Source: Gnetum montanum (Eukaryota > Streptophyta > Gnetopsida > Gnetales > Gnetaceae). From it: a stretch of DNA of 64,000 bases. This document shows, piece by piece, positions 24,962 through 36,669 of the stretch. The first letter of the stretch is position 1. Each line of letters opens with the position of its first letter. The position numbers were made by a program, and so were the translations under genes. The notes below the pieces were generated by a model. That model did no database searches, was not told the origin of the DNA, and saw nothing but the letters and a program-made list of their open reading frames with translations. The stretch spans positions 398,558 to 462,557 of the forward strand of contig MNCI01004792.1 of assembly GCA_015680685.1 (NCBI GenBank), read 5' to 3'.

Positions 24962-27900
24962 TCAAATGTAGTACGTCTTGAGGCACGAGTGATTCACCGG
25001 GTTGGCGAACTCATTGCCATCTATGTCTGCCAGCTTGAAGGCTCCATTATTGAGGGCTTTAGTGAGCATGTAAGGGCCTTCCCAGTTGGCTGAGAATTTG
25101 CTCACATACTCACAGGAAACCTTGAGGATGAGGGCTCCCTTTTTTACTGGCCGTTGATGCAAGTTTGCATGGTGCTTTTGCTCTTGCTTTCTCTGGTAGC
25201 ACTCTATGCGGCTTAGCGTCTGCATGCGCTCCTCCTCTATTGAGTTAAGATCAATGATCCATGACCCATTATTCTGGGCTTCACTCATGACATCCGAGAG
25301 TATCATCTAGAGTGATGGTACCTACAACTCAAGAGGCAACACAGCTTCAGATCCATAAACAAGGTTGTAAAGATTCTTACTGGTCATGGTTCTGCATGTC
25401 ATTCTGTAGGCCCATAGAACATAGAAGATTTGCTCATGCCACCACCTCTTGCTATTTCTAAGCATCCACTTCAGCAAGTTGATGATGGACTTATTTGTAG
25501 CCTCCTCCTATCCATTCTCCTGCAGGTAATATGAGGAGGAGAATGATTACCTAATGCTTAGATTGTTGTAGAAGGTTTGGGTTTCTGTGCTACTGAATTG
25601 TGGTCCATTATTGGTTACAATAGTCATTAGAAGCCCAAAACTTGTCATGATGTTGTCCAAGATGAAGTGGCACATCTGCTGAGATGTCTTCTTCCTTAGG
25701 GGGATAGCTTCCACCCACTTGGTAAAATACTTAGTGATGGTGATAATGAAGCTATGTCCTGCGGAGGACTTAGGTGTGATAGGTCCTATTAGGTCTAGTC
25801 GCCATCGCTAGAAAGGCCATGTGATTTTCCTTGGGTGTAGCTCCATAGGTGAAACATGTATGAGATTTGCATATCTTTGGCACCTGTCACACGTCTTGAT
25901 CTTTGACAGGCAATCACGCTCCATGTGTGACCAATAGTACCCTAGGTGTCTGATTTTCGTAGCCATAGCCGTAGGTGCTATGTGTCCACCACACAGTCCC
26001 TCATGCACTTCATTAACTACCTTTTGTGCCTACTCCCCATCCATGCATGCCAACAATATCCTATCATAGGAATGTTAGCATAGGGCATCATTTTCCATGA
26101 GCGTATATTGCCGGGCATGCTTATGGATTCCATCTCTTTGGGTGGATGTCAATCCACTTGGGGGTTCATCATGTTTTAGGTAGGCTTTAATGTTGGCATA
26201 CCACTCCTGGGTATCTACAACATTGATAGAGGCCATGTGTCCTACCTAATTTATAGGCTTAGTACATTCGACAATCGAAGTTGGCAAACTTGCAAACGAG
26301 TGTGGTGGAATATTTAGTGCTAGGGTGGCTAAGGCATCTGCCATGGTGTTCTCGTTGCATGGCACATGTTGCACATCTATGGTTGCAAATTTCTTAAGAA
26401 GGATATTTGCTAAGTCACAGTAGAGTTGCAGGTGCATAGCTTTGCAGGCATAGACCTCAATGATTTAATTCACAACTAGTTGTGAATCACCATGGATTGC
26501 CAAGTATTTTATGTGTAGTGTTCGGGTAGCTAAGAGGCCTCTGAGTAGCCCCTCATATTCTGCCACATTGTTGGTGTAGGAGAATGAAAAATGATAATCA
26601 AATGGGTGCATTTCCCCATAGGGGAATGTAATGACAATAGCTGCACTACCTCCTCGCGTAGTTGAGGTGCCATTGAAATGTAAATTAGCTTCTAGGTGAG
26701 ATGGGATGATGTTGATAGTGCCAACATGCTCATCTAGGAATTCGAGATCTATGGTTGGGTGGTCGTCGACAGGTGAGGCCGTAAGTTGTGTTGCTATGGC
26801 TTGATCCTTAGTTGATGAATGGCTTACATAGTGTAGGTTGAACTTCATGGTTATTTCTTTCCATCGAGCTATCCAGCTACTTTCATAGAGGTTGTTAGTA
26901 ATAGCCTGGGGTATTTTTCTTTTGCAAATGATGTTAATTGTATTGCGAAATAGGTAGTGCCTCCAGTTTTTTAATGCAAACACTAAGCCAAGGTAATTCC
27001 TCTCCACTTCATTGTATTTTTCCTCATGCACTATTAAGGCATGACTCAGATAATACACTGGTATCTCAGATCCGTCGTCTCATTTCTGACATAGTAGTGC
27101 TGCGATAGATGTATCAGAGGTGGCAAGGTAGATGAAGAAAGGCTTACTCCTCTATGGTGGATACATAGTTGGAAGGTGTGAGAGCTCTTCCTTCAATTCA
27201 TCAGAGGCTTTTTGACACTAGGTTGTCCATTCAAAGTTAACCCCTTTCTTTAGAAGATGTTTCATGGGGTGTACCTTGTTAGTCAACTTTGCTATAAACC
27301 TTCGAATGAACTGTACCCTACCTTGCAACCCATGTAGCTCCTTAAGGTTTGTAGGAGGTGATAAGTTGACGATGGCCTTAAGTTTGTTAGGGTCCACCTG
27401 TATTCCAACCTTTGATACCACGAAGCCTAGCATGCTTCTGGTTTTTACCCCAAAGACACACTTCATAGGATTAAGGTGCAGATCGTGCATTTGAGAACAC
27501 TTGAGGACTACCCCTAGATCATGTGGGTGATCAGCTACCTCCATGGACTTGACTGCTATATCATCCACATAGTCATTTAGTGTTTCTAGGATGTATTCAT
27601 TGAAGATGTACGTCATGGCTCACTAGTAGGTTTCCCCAGAGTTCTTAAGCCTAAAAGGCATCATGGTATAATAAAAGGTCCCCCATGGGGTCATGAAGGT
27701 TGTTGCTAGCTGATGCTCCAAGATTATGCAAATTTGGTTGTAGCTGGAGAAGCCATTCATGAAGGATAGTAGGGCATGACCGATCATAGTGTCGATGAGT
27801 TGATTGATGCTTGGAACTGGGAAATCATCTTTGATCGTTGCTTTGTTTAGATCTCGGAAGTCTATACAGATTTGTATTCCTCCCATTTTCTTAGAAACCA

Positions 27901-28432
27901 CGATAATGTTGGACACCCATTCCAAGTAATCAACTGTGTGGATGAAACCAGCTTGGTATAGCTTGGTGATTTCATCCCTCATGGCTAGTGCAATGTTTGG
28001 TTTGATCTTACGAGCTTTTAGCTTGGCTACCTTCATGCGCGGCTCTAGGACAATGTTGTGTTGTATCAGCTGCGGGTCTAAACCCAACAAGTCGCTATAT
28101 GACCATGCGAAGACTTTGATGTTATCTTGCAGAATCTTGGCTACATTTTTGTGCATTTGTGCATCTAGGAGGGAGCTAAGTTTTAATGTTTTTACTTCCC
28201 CCTTGGACATGATCATAGGAGTCTCAACAAGAGGATCCTCAGTTACATCCCTAGCCTTCAAATCTAGGGTTTGGACTAGATGCTCGAGCCAGTCTGGGTA
28301 TGTTTCTAAAGATGCTATGGAGCAAGCTGTGGTTGACCCCTAGTCAATCAGGTCGGGGTTCAATTCTCTTGTGAGCTTGCCATGTGAACTTGATAAAGCT
28401 AAATACATGGAGAGATCATGATGGATTTTCAT
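24962..28432 (-). pseudogene. T3 pol: RT, RNase H, archaeal-type RNase H, integrase
   Basis: The start MKIHHDLS follows a good splice acceptor (CTTGACAG, 28445-28446) and matches T2's MEIHHDLS. RT (28130-27450) has GGIQICIDFRDLNKAT, SFMNGFSSYNQI and YVDDIAV. RNase H follows at 27060-26900 (VYYLSHALIVHEEKYNEVE). A second, archaeal-type RNase H at 26700-26250 carries NNVAEYEGLL, GDSQLVVNQV and NTMADALATLAL, which is diagnostic of the Tat lineage. Its first acid is replaced (HFNGTS). The integrase HHCC region is at 26008-25808 (HEGLCGGH, CDRCQRY). The core has TNNGPQFSS where TDNG is expected, and the C-terminus is GPYMLTKALNNGAFKLADIDG. Several stops break the frame. It would copy RNA to DNA and insert it if intact. 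Confidence 0.9.
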
Positions 28433-28564
28433 TTTCTGCTTAACCTGTCAAGATGAGATGAAAGCCTGGTTAAGAGGCACCTATTGTTAGTAATCATATA
28501 TAATAAAACTTGCAAAGCAATGACGAGATGTAACTGGCGAAGTATGATGTAAAGAATAAAATTT

Positions 28565-28935
28565 TTGCCAGTTTAAATTCATGGTAGACCGCTATGGCAT
28601 GGAGATGTAGAGTTGTTAAAATAGGAAATGTAAAACTCTCGATGTGAGAACGTGAAACTGCTAAGAAATGCAAAACTACCGATGTGAAAACTTGAAATTG
28701 CTAGTTTAGCATCATTATGGACTGTGAATGTGTAACAGATCGAAACTTGCTAGTTTAAGGTCTTTTTGGACCTTTAAAGTTGCTGCTATGCTAGGATTGC
28801 TAGTTTAAGGTCTTTCCAGAATGATAACAAGAGTGGAACGCTATACTAAAAATGCTAGTTTAAGGTCTTTTTGGACCGATAACATTACAACTACATTGGG
28901 GTTGCTAGTTTAACGTCTTTTCGGACTCGTAACGA
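28565..28935 (-). repeat. T3 repeat array between antisense ORF and pol
   Basis: Plus strand shows repeated GCTAGTTTAAGGTCTTTTYGGAC units at irregular 40-60-bp spacing, at least six clear copies. The element-strand core is TTAAACTAGC, the same as in the array beyond pol and in T2 at 45065-45440. It lies inside the putative gag-pol intron. Confidence 0.8.
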
Positions 28936-29269
28936 AAACTATATATTTTTTTTCATTTTTTGGGAAAGCAAGCAGTTAGCTTGGAGTGTGTTAAGGTTTT
29001 AATGCCAATAGTGCTATAATTTCATGGCGAGCATGCTACATTGTACGATGTACTCTGCATTAAATGGAGAGAGAGAGTGACAAGTTTTTCCTTTTCACCA
29101 TTACGACCATAAATAGGGATTAAACCCTGGTAAACTTGTCATTCTTACCGTAAGAGCACAGAGCCCATATTCAGAGCACAAAGCAATTTCGGAGCACAAA
29201 GCAATCGTGCTAATAGAGAGTAAGATGGTTTTTTTGCATCACGACGAGGAAAAGTCTGCAAGAAGGACG

Positions 29270-29917
29270 ATGGCTCTAAAGAAGGAATGTACTCACTTGG
29301 AATTTGCAAAGGTTGAGGAGGTGAAGAAAACCCTAGGATGCGTGACATAAGCATGCGTCGCGGTGCGGGAGCACATTCTGTTAACCCGGTAGGCTACTAT
29401 GCTTTCTTTGCTTCCTTGTAATTCTGTTATCATTTTTCCTTGTATTTTCCATCATCACGTAGTCATTGTTCTAGCCTTTGCACCATCACTATTGTTGTTT
29501 TAGCCATAGTGGATGCATAAACGCTATTCCATCATTGCATGTAAGGTTGCCTAAACCACCATCACTACGGTTGTCATAACCATGGGGGTTTGGATAGTTT
29601 AAGTTACTTGGCTTTTGAATGGAATAGCGTAGGACCCTTAGGAGGGTTGGGCCCCGCGTGATGTGATAATGTAACACATGTTTTGTCAGGGCATATTGTT
29701 AATCACCTTGTTAGGGTTAATCACTCTGTTGCTATGCTAGGCTATTTTCGCTTTAGCTTACCACTTCATTCCTACGATGCAGGCTCTAGGTGAGGGCACA
29801 AGGCCTATAGAGGGAAGGAATGAAGAATCGGCAGAGGTCAACACAGGGGAAGGCGATGTAAAAGGAAATGATGCAGAAACGAATAGCGAAGATGATGCGA
29901 ATAGAAAAAACCCATGA
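29270..29917 (+). pseudogene. T3 antisense ORF (internally deleted, spliced type)
   Basis: Runs opposite to T3's own gag and pol. The first exon begins MALKKECTHLEFAKVEEVKKTLG, homologous to T2's MASRKE...HLALAKVDKVKETLG, and ends at a conserved donor (G|GTAGGCTACTATGCTT, 29389). The last exon starts after a pyrimidine-rich acceptor ending ACGATGCAG (about 29782). It encodes an acidic tail, GRNEESAEVNTGEGDVKGND, matching the T2 tail. Middle exons are gone: intron 1 appears fused to the last intron near 29727 (GGGTTAATCAC). Function unknown. Shared splice sites in separate copies indicate a genuine family-wide gene rather than chance. Confidence 0.65.
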
Positions 29918-30069
29918 TAGCATGGGATTTTTTTTTAAAATTTTGAATTTCTGTAAAAAATAATTTTGCAAACATTGTCCAAAAGGTAAAAGTTTTGAAT
30001 AAAGAAGAGAATTTCAGAAAATAAATTGATTCTGCATTAAATTTTGCATTGTCTACGTGCTACATTTTG

Positions 30070-30365
30070 CTAGGATTTTGCTCTTTTGTGCTAATTTTAG
30101 GCCATTTTGGGCCATTGCTAGTTTTAGGCTATTTCAGGCCATTGCTAGTTTTAGGCCATTTCAGGACATTGCTAGTTTTAGGCCATTTTAGGACATTGCT
30201 AGTTTTAGGCTGTTTCAAGCCATTACTAGTTTTAGGCCATTTCGGGCCATTCCTAATTTTAGGCCATTTCGGGCCATTGCTAGTTTTAGGCCATTTTGGG
30301 CCATGGGAAAGTATAGTTTTAGGCCATCTCGGGCCTTTGCTAGTTTTAGGCCATTTCGTGCCTTA
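30070..30365 (-). repeat. 27-bp tandem repeats after T3 protease
   Basis: About eleven copies of a roughly 27-bp unit, plus strand GCTAGTTTTAGGCCATTTCGGGCCATT. The reading frame through it (LGHFGPLLV repeats) is a by-product of the repeat. Element-strand core TAAAACTAGC is shared with the other arrays. T2 has the same array with more copies (40240-40712), T4 has about two. Confidence 0.85.
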
Positions 30366-30517
30366 GCGTAACATCCCAAAGAGATGATATGTTAACAACT
30401 TGAACAACGGCTAACTAGTAACTTATGTAGACAAATAGATTGTAAATAATGGAAGATGGTAATGTGCAAAGAATGGCGACTGGGTAGGAAGTAGCAGGGT
30501 TGCTATGCTATGCATAG

Positions 30518-33500
30518 CTACTTCGTGACCCATCTTGGGTTGAGCGGAACATAAGGTCAAGGCGCTTTGCCAGGGCGTTCGTTTACCTCATTGTCCCCTA
30601 CTTGGAAGGGCAACTCAACCCATGCACTTTCATTTTATAAACTGACCTATCAAGCCAATTCTCCCACTAGATGGTTAGTGTGTGCGTAAGTAGGTGCTTC
30701 ATCCTTAGCGGTTATGACCACTGAGCCCTGCTTCATGTCTATGTTATTGATTACATGTGCTGCTACCCCATCACCATGGATCACCACCTCCCTGCCTACG
30801 TATGGTAGGTGGATTTCCTAGTGAATGGGTGAAGAGAAAAACCTAAGTTTTGCTAACCATGATCTCCCCAAGATCAAGTTAAACCTAGGCATTTTCTCAA
30901 CCACGATGAACGTCGCATTTGTGGGGAACTGGTCCCTTGCGACGAAGTCTATGTGGACCACGCCCTTCACAAGGACACACACCCTGTTCAATGACCTTAG
31001 GCATGATGTTTTTGTGGGTTTGATCTAGTCGACCAAGCCCAACTTATCCACAATAGGGAATGGGATGACGTTCATGGCAGCCCCATCATCAATGTTTACC
31101 CTTCGGATCCAATGTTGGCTGACCCGAATTATGATAAAAAGGGGTGTTGTAATCACCTGGCCCCTTTCAAGATCTTCCCTAAAGGAGTCATCATAGAAAG
31201 TTAGTTGAGACGGTTCTGGCTCTGAAGGTGTGGAGGGGAGGATGACCGAGTGGATCACTTCCTCTTCCATTGGCATATCTTTGTTGACTGGAATCGCTGT
31301 CAACATGCAAATTAGAGCCTCACGGTGTGGGATAGACTTCATGATTAGGTCATACAAGCTCAGTGTAGTTTTTTTTCTTTAAAGATTGTTTGACCTGAGT
31401 GAGGGCATCCAAGAGGTCCTACCCACCCCTTGTTTAATGCTTTCCTCCTCTTCAATTTGTCCCAGTAGATGAATTTCCCGAGGAGGGGAAACTTTGAATC
31501 TAGGTTAAGATCCTTTTTGACAGAGTAGCATGGATTGTGCGGTTATAGCGACATCACTCTTTGGTGATGAGGGCGTAGACGTAGGGGGTGAAGATGTAGG
31601 CTTGGAAATACCAAGGGTAGTACTTCCTTTGAACGTCTCACCTACAAAATGCACTTCCCATTTTTTAGGACAAGAAGGTTTTTCAGCTATCTTGCACGTG
31701 GTGGGGGCTGTCGAAGGAGTCGGCCCCCTAATGATGAAAGGAGCTAACGGTGTTAATCGGTAGGGTAGCACAATTTTGCTAATAGGTGACATGGAGATGG
31801 ATGCCCGTGGAGGGACTCTTAGAATGAACGGCTATTGCGAGCTTTAGCTAGCCGCTAGTTGTGCTAGTGCACTACGCTGAGGCACACAGACCACAAATGG
31901 CTGCTGGGGTGCTGCTGGGGCCTAGGTTCACTATCAATGCCGATGGTGTTAATGACATAATCAGCATTATGGGCATTAAGGGGGTCTATGTAGACATGCA
32001 TAGATTGGTTCTTAGGGTGCACTATATTTCTTTCATCTAATACCAGTTTTCCTTGATCGATCAATCTCTGGATGTCATCCTGCAACACCAGATAGTAATC
32101 TGTGTTGTGACAACAATGTTGGTGATTGTCACAAAACCTGTCCAGCTTAAAACCCTTAGGAATTGGGCACTCATTGGGTAGGGCCATAGAGGGGTTCCTA
32201 AGGAGCTCATAGTAGCATTAATGTCTTCTAATTCCTTCTTCTAACATCTACTTGTGTTGGATATGCCTCACTGCCAATAGCTGCTTCAGAAGTTCTAAGG
32301 GCTTGAGAGGTAGTGGGGTGTACTTTGAGCAATCTTTACGCTCAAAGTTCGATTTGGGATGTGTAGATGTCTCAGGTGCAGGTACTGGAGGTTGCGATGC
32401 ATTTCCCTGCCTAGGCATGAGGTTAGTTGTGGGTATGGCTAGTTTCTTGTTATTCTTATTACCATTGCTACTAGGTTTGGGCTTGGCCTCGGTCACCACA
32501 GCAACCACTATGGTTTTTGGGGCCTTAGCCTTGTCCTTCTTTGTGAAGGTGTTTTTGTAGGCAATGTAGGCTGGGTCTTTGCTTTCCTTGACCGCATCTT
32601 GTATACTCTTAGTCTAAGCGAAGGCTTGACTAAGAGTGTGAGGGGCGAGGTAGTAGAGTTTAGACTTGATAAATTCATTCACAGCACCCTTAAAGATGGC
32701 CAACAAGTGGGCCTCCGTGATGGGCTCACAGATTTTGTTAAGGGTTGCACTCCAATGTTAGATGAACTTCTAGACTAGTTCCAGAGGATCCTACTTCATG
32801 CTCATCAACTAGTCCATTGTGGTTTCTACCTTCAAGTTATACTTGAAGTGCATCATGAACTGGGTCAGAAGCTCCTCTAGAGTTGAAATGGATAAGCATG
32901 GTAGCGCGTGGTACGAATTTAGAGCTTTCCTGACTAGGGACATAGCAAAGACACAAATAATCATGTGCAGCCATTGTTGCAATAGGAGGGATTTAGACCT
33001 AAAGGTAATAAGATGTGTGTTGGGANTGCGTGGTACGAATCTAGAGCTTTCCTGACTAGGGACATAGCAAAGACACAAATAATCATGTGCAACCATTGTT
33101 GCAATAGGAGGGATTTAGACCTAAAGGTAATAAGATGTGTGTTGGGATCCCCCTCCTCGTTGTACTTTGTGAAGTGTGGAAGGGACATCCCTGGGGGTAA
33201 CATCAACACAGGGATTGTAGGGCTGATGGGGTTGTCCTAGTAAAATTTCATGACTTGTACTATGTCAGACCCAACAACCTTAAGGTGTTTTATTTCCTCG
33301 ATGAGGGTTTGGATAAGCTAGAATGCTTGATCTAGATCCTACGATGTTGTGGACGGTTGGGGAACTGCCAAGCTAGCTCCCATATGTGAAATGGTGGGGG
33401 TGGCAGCGTGACCCATTGATGGTATCATTGGGATAGCCCCTGAAAGTAGTGCTACTTGTGCCATCCAGCACTTAGTAGGTGGTGCTATTGGAGTAGCAAC

Positions 33501-34451
33501 CATGGGTTGGGTTGCTAGATAGACCACTTTTGTCATTGACAAAACAGACCATAGCCCCGTGTTGGGTTGTACCATTTGTAGGGTTTGGTAGGTCTAAGGA
33601 TGAACATAATGAGACATCTGCGACAGTTGTGGAATAGGTGAAGAAGTAAATGGGGTCCATCATGTGGATGGGCTCGGACCCACCATGGCGGATGGAACAG
33701 ACATGAATGTAGGAATTGAAATGGAAGTTACGTATGACTATGAAGTAGGTATAGTATGAACATGCAACAGGGTAGCTGTGATTGGTGTGCGATGCGCTAT
33801 AGGAATGGGTTGATGAATAGCTTGCGGAGGCATAGTTGCTACAAATGAAACAAGGGAATAAGGGCGTTGGTATGCCAGGAAGATGACATGGCTACCCATT
33901 GCGGTTGCAATTGTAGGTTGCGGGAGTGTATGCGTGATCACAAAGGGAGTAGTGATAGACAATGGATTGGCCTAGAAGGACTAAGTAGGAGGGACAGGAA
34001 TGGGGTTGGTTTGACCTCCCTCATTAGATTTGGAATCGAGTTCCTCTTGTCCATCCTTGAAGGCATCATCCTAGTTAGACGATGTGTCCTGTTGCTCCCT
34101 AAGTTTAGCCAACTGGATTAGCTGGTCTAGAAGCCTTTGATTCCCCTGTGTCAAAGGTATGGAAGCACTGGGAGTGGGAACAAACTCCTTCCAGTCATAC
34201 TAAGTGAACTTGAAGCTACGTTTGACTTCAAATTTGTGTACATCCAAAGGTAGGTTTTCCTAAACCTTTACATAGAGGAAGTTATAGTGCTATTGTTGCT
34301 AGGCCAAGCTCTCAGGTCCCCAATTTTGGATCCTGAGGGATCGACGTGTTTTCAGCGTCGGGTTGAGCGGTTGTTTGGCACCTATGATGCCTTGCACCAT
34401 GATGGGAACTTCAATGTTGAAGGTATTAGCAGTGGTAGTTGTGGAAGTCAT
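30518..34451 (-). pseudogene. T3 gag-protease
   Basis: Starts MTSTTTTANTFNIEVPI after the leader. Proline-rich linker with DQLIQLAKLREQQD at about 34150, then the Gag core (33250-32700) with LPHFTKYNEEGDPNTHLITFRSK and the FMMHFKYNLKVE block. Basic segment at 32500-32300 ends FERKDCSKYTPLPLKPLELLKQLL. Zinc-knuckle-like FCDNHQHCCHNTDYYLVLQDDI at about 32130. Protease (31357-30600) is unusually open: RVNIDDGAAMNVIPFPIVDKLGLVD and later VVEKMPRFNLILGRSWLA. It ends NPRWVTK-stop at 30518, a C-terminus shared with T2 and T4, next to a possible splice donor. A 120-bp duplication with an N at 33026 disrupts the Gag core. Confidence 0.88.
32906..33147. repeat. 120-bp duplication around an undetermined base (N)
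   Basis: 32906-33025 and 33028-33147 are the same 120 bp with only two visible mismatches, separated by N at 33026 and one T. The homologous gag in T1, T2 and T4 has a single copy. An N exactly at the junction of two overlapping copies points to unmerged contig ends rather than biology. Confidence 0.85.
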
Positions 34452-34569
34452 TGTTACTAAGCTAGACAGTTTTGTAAACGTGAAAAGAAAGGAAATTAGA
34501 TAGCTAAATAGTTTTGTGGATGAAAAATAGAAAGAAATTGGAAAGAAATCAAAAAGGTTTTATGTCTTA

Positions 34570-34870
34570 CCGGGCTCCTGAGGAGCCGTCAAAGCGACCA
34601 ATCTGTACCACATGATGTGTAAAAAATCACAAAAGGGTGTCACGTCTATGCTAGTGCATGATAGGGTATAGAAAGCATGCAAGACTACTGTAAGATAGGC
34701 AAGTCAGCTAGCAACCATAGGCTTTATGTCCTATAGGGTTCCCAAGGAACCATTGAGGTGACTGATCTGCACCACACGACATGTAAACAACCATAGACGG
34801 GTGTCAGGTTTACGCTAATGCTTATCAGGTTGCAAAAGGCTTATAGGACTACCGTGACACATGGAAAGGG
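34570..34870 (-). repeat. Duplicated unit in T3 leader
   Basis: Two diverged copies of the unit also duplicated in the T2 leader. Each has CTTTATGTCYTA, a TGAGGAGCC/CAAGGAACC block, GACCRATCTG and CAYRTGATGTGTAAA. Confidence 0.65.
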
Positions 34871-35540
34871 CACAAAAAGGTCCTCCTTCTAGCACTAGAA
34901 AACTGTAGTGACTGAAAACGTTAGTGGCTAGAAAACACCGACAAGTCATCGATCGTTGATAGTATTAACCCTATTTCCGTGGGAAGGCCATGCTGGATGG
35001 AATGGAAATGGGGCACCCTAAATGGTCTGGTCGATCAGACAGGGACTTAGTTAGTGGCAATATAACCTTTTCCAACCAAATAATTTGAAAAATGAGACTG
35101 ATAATTGTGAAGTAATGCTTAAATGTAAAAGGGATAGAAAATAGTGTAAAATGCAATAATACATAGGAGACAGTAAAATGCAGTTAGAAAAATGCACCGC
35201 TTTGAAGCTATGACTTCACTCTATCAAGGTGGATACAATTGGTTGCATAGCACTGAGAAGTGTAGAGATCCCGAGAGTAACCAACACGTGTAGAGCAAGA
35301 CGGCTATGTGCTTGAACGCAGACTCAGGTGTTAACAATTCAAAGTGCTACCAAGGTGGTAGAAGAGAGTAGAACAAAATGCCTACTGAGAGTGCTAACTA
35401 TTTACAATGTCAAATAGAAAGCTTATAATGCTCAAGGTTACAGTGTCAAATTTTTTGCTTGTGAACCAACAAAATTCTTAGCTGACCAGATTTCCAAAAA
35501 CCAAAAAGAAATCAGACCCCTTGAGCATTGCTCACTGGGG

Positions 35541-35548
35541 TATTTATA
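35541..35548 (-). promoter_or_regulatory. TATA box of T3 5' LTR
   Basis: Minus-strand TATAAATA in GGTCCTATAAATACCCCAG. This copy would have driven the full-length T3 transcript. Confidence 0.6.
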
Positions 35549-35739
35549 GGACCAAGGGTGCACAGAAGATGTAGTTTGAATGCCATGTGCCCTGGGCTTA
35601 TGCTAACCTATCTATGCTTCACGTGCCTACATGACTGTTGGGCGAGTCTACCATGCCATAATTACAAGCTTGCCACGTTGTAATTACGCTATTAGAGCAA
35701 TGGTACAATTAGGTGGAGTGCATTAATGTAGTGTAACTT

Positions 35740-36400
35740 CTTACTACGCTATGCTATACTTTGTAGCTTAGCATGTTTGCGCAGCGTAGAATCTTGTTAT
35801 GCTATGCTATGCTATGTAGCGTAGCGTAGCATAGCTGCTGGTTTGAAGCAAAAATCTGCATTGTTTCCTGCTGCATGTATTGGAAACCTTTGAAGCACAC
35901 TGATTTTTTATTGCATATTTGCTATGCTATGCTACGCTACACAATGTAGCATAGTGAGGCAGCTAACCTTAGTAGCAAAAATTTTGTCAGTATGCAAACT
36001 TTTCCTTTTGCACTGTAAAGCTTGAGAACTTGTTGATCCTACCCTTTGAGATGCCTTTTGTCATTTTCATAGAATTGCTATGACTCACTACGCCATGTAG
36101 CTTAGGATAGTATAGCATCCAACATGACCTGATTTTGGCCAAGTTCGCTACTTTCTGATGGAAGGAGACATTGCTGAAGGACTTAAAGTTAAGTGAGGGT
36201 ATTGATCGTCTAGTTTTTTGCTATGCTATGCTGTGCTACATGCCATAGCATAGCATAGGACTATGATTATGCAAACATCTTCTGAAGTTTGCTATGCGAT
36301 GCTATGCTACATGCAATAGCATAGCATAGCACTATGATTCTGCAAACATCTTCTGAAGTTTTCTATGCTATATAGCATAGCATAGTGTAGTAAAACTCCT
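35740..36400. repeat. Palindrome blocks in T3 5' LTR
   Basis: At least six blocks of GCTATGCTA/TAGCATAGC, the best at 35795-35835, 35925-35955, 36215-36262, 36290-36332 and 36360-36395. Two neighbouring blocks (36215-36275 and 36290-36350) share flanking text ACTATGATT..TGCAAACATCTTCTGAAG, so one arose by local duplication. Confidence 0.75.
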
Positions 36401-36669
36401 TGACTTAGAAAACTTGCTGAATCATTTTGCATATTCTGAGCATCGCCAACAATTCCATGCATTGCTCTTAAGTGTGTTGTCAGCTAGACGAACTACCCAT
36501 GTGGGTAGGCTAGAGAATCCGTTTAGCCTATTGACACCTAGGGTAGAAAACCTGCTGAACTGGATAGTCTGAACATTAGAGCATCCATGTCTTGAAGAAC
36601 TTCCATAATGCTGCATGAATTGCAAAGACCTGATGAAGCAAGCATGCCTTCGAATTTTGGGGTGTTTTA

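Larger units (their letters stand above)
21989..36669 (-). mobile_element. T3: near-complete Tat-lineage retrotransposon inserted in A3
   Basis: 14.7 kb on the minus strand with both LTRs (36669-34904 and 23673-21989), leader, gag-protease (34451-30518), tandem repeats, an antisense spliced ORF (29270-29917, plus strand), tandem repeats, pol (28432-24962), a third repeat array, polypurine tract and 3' LTR. It splits A3's gag between the CDICQY-type zinc knuckle and the Q/P-rich tail. Flanks are GGGAT on the right and GGG-T on the left, a 5-bp target duplication with one base lost. Stops throughout make it inactive. Confidence 0.88.
34904..36669 (-). repeat. T3 5' LTR
   Basis: 1766 bp. On the element strand it begins TAAAACACC, a decayed TGAAACACC, and ends CAGTCACTACA just before the leader. 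It is homologous throughout to 21989-23673. The length difference is mostly in the palindrome blocks (35740-36400). Its outer edge touches A3 gag codons. Confidence 0.88.

Noticed and set aside
30049-30366. 105-codon frame of LGHFGPLLV repeats
   Set aside because: Produced by the 27-bp tandem repeat, whose length is a multiple of three. The same array in T2 does not keep such a frame.
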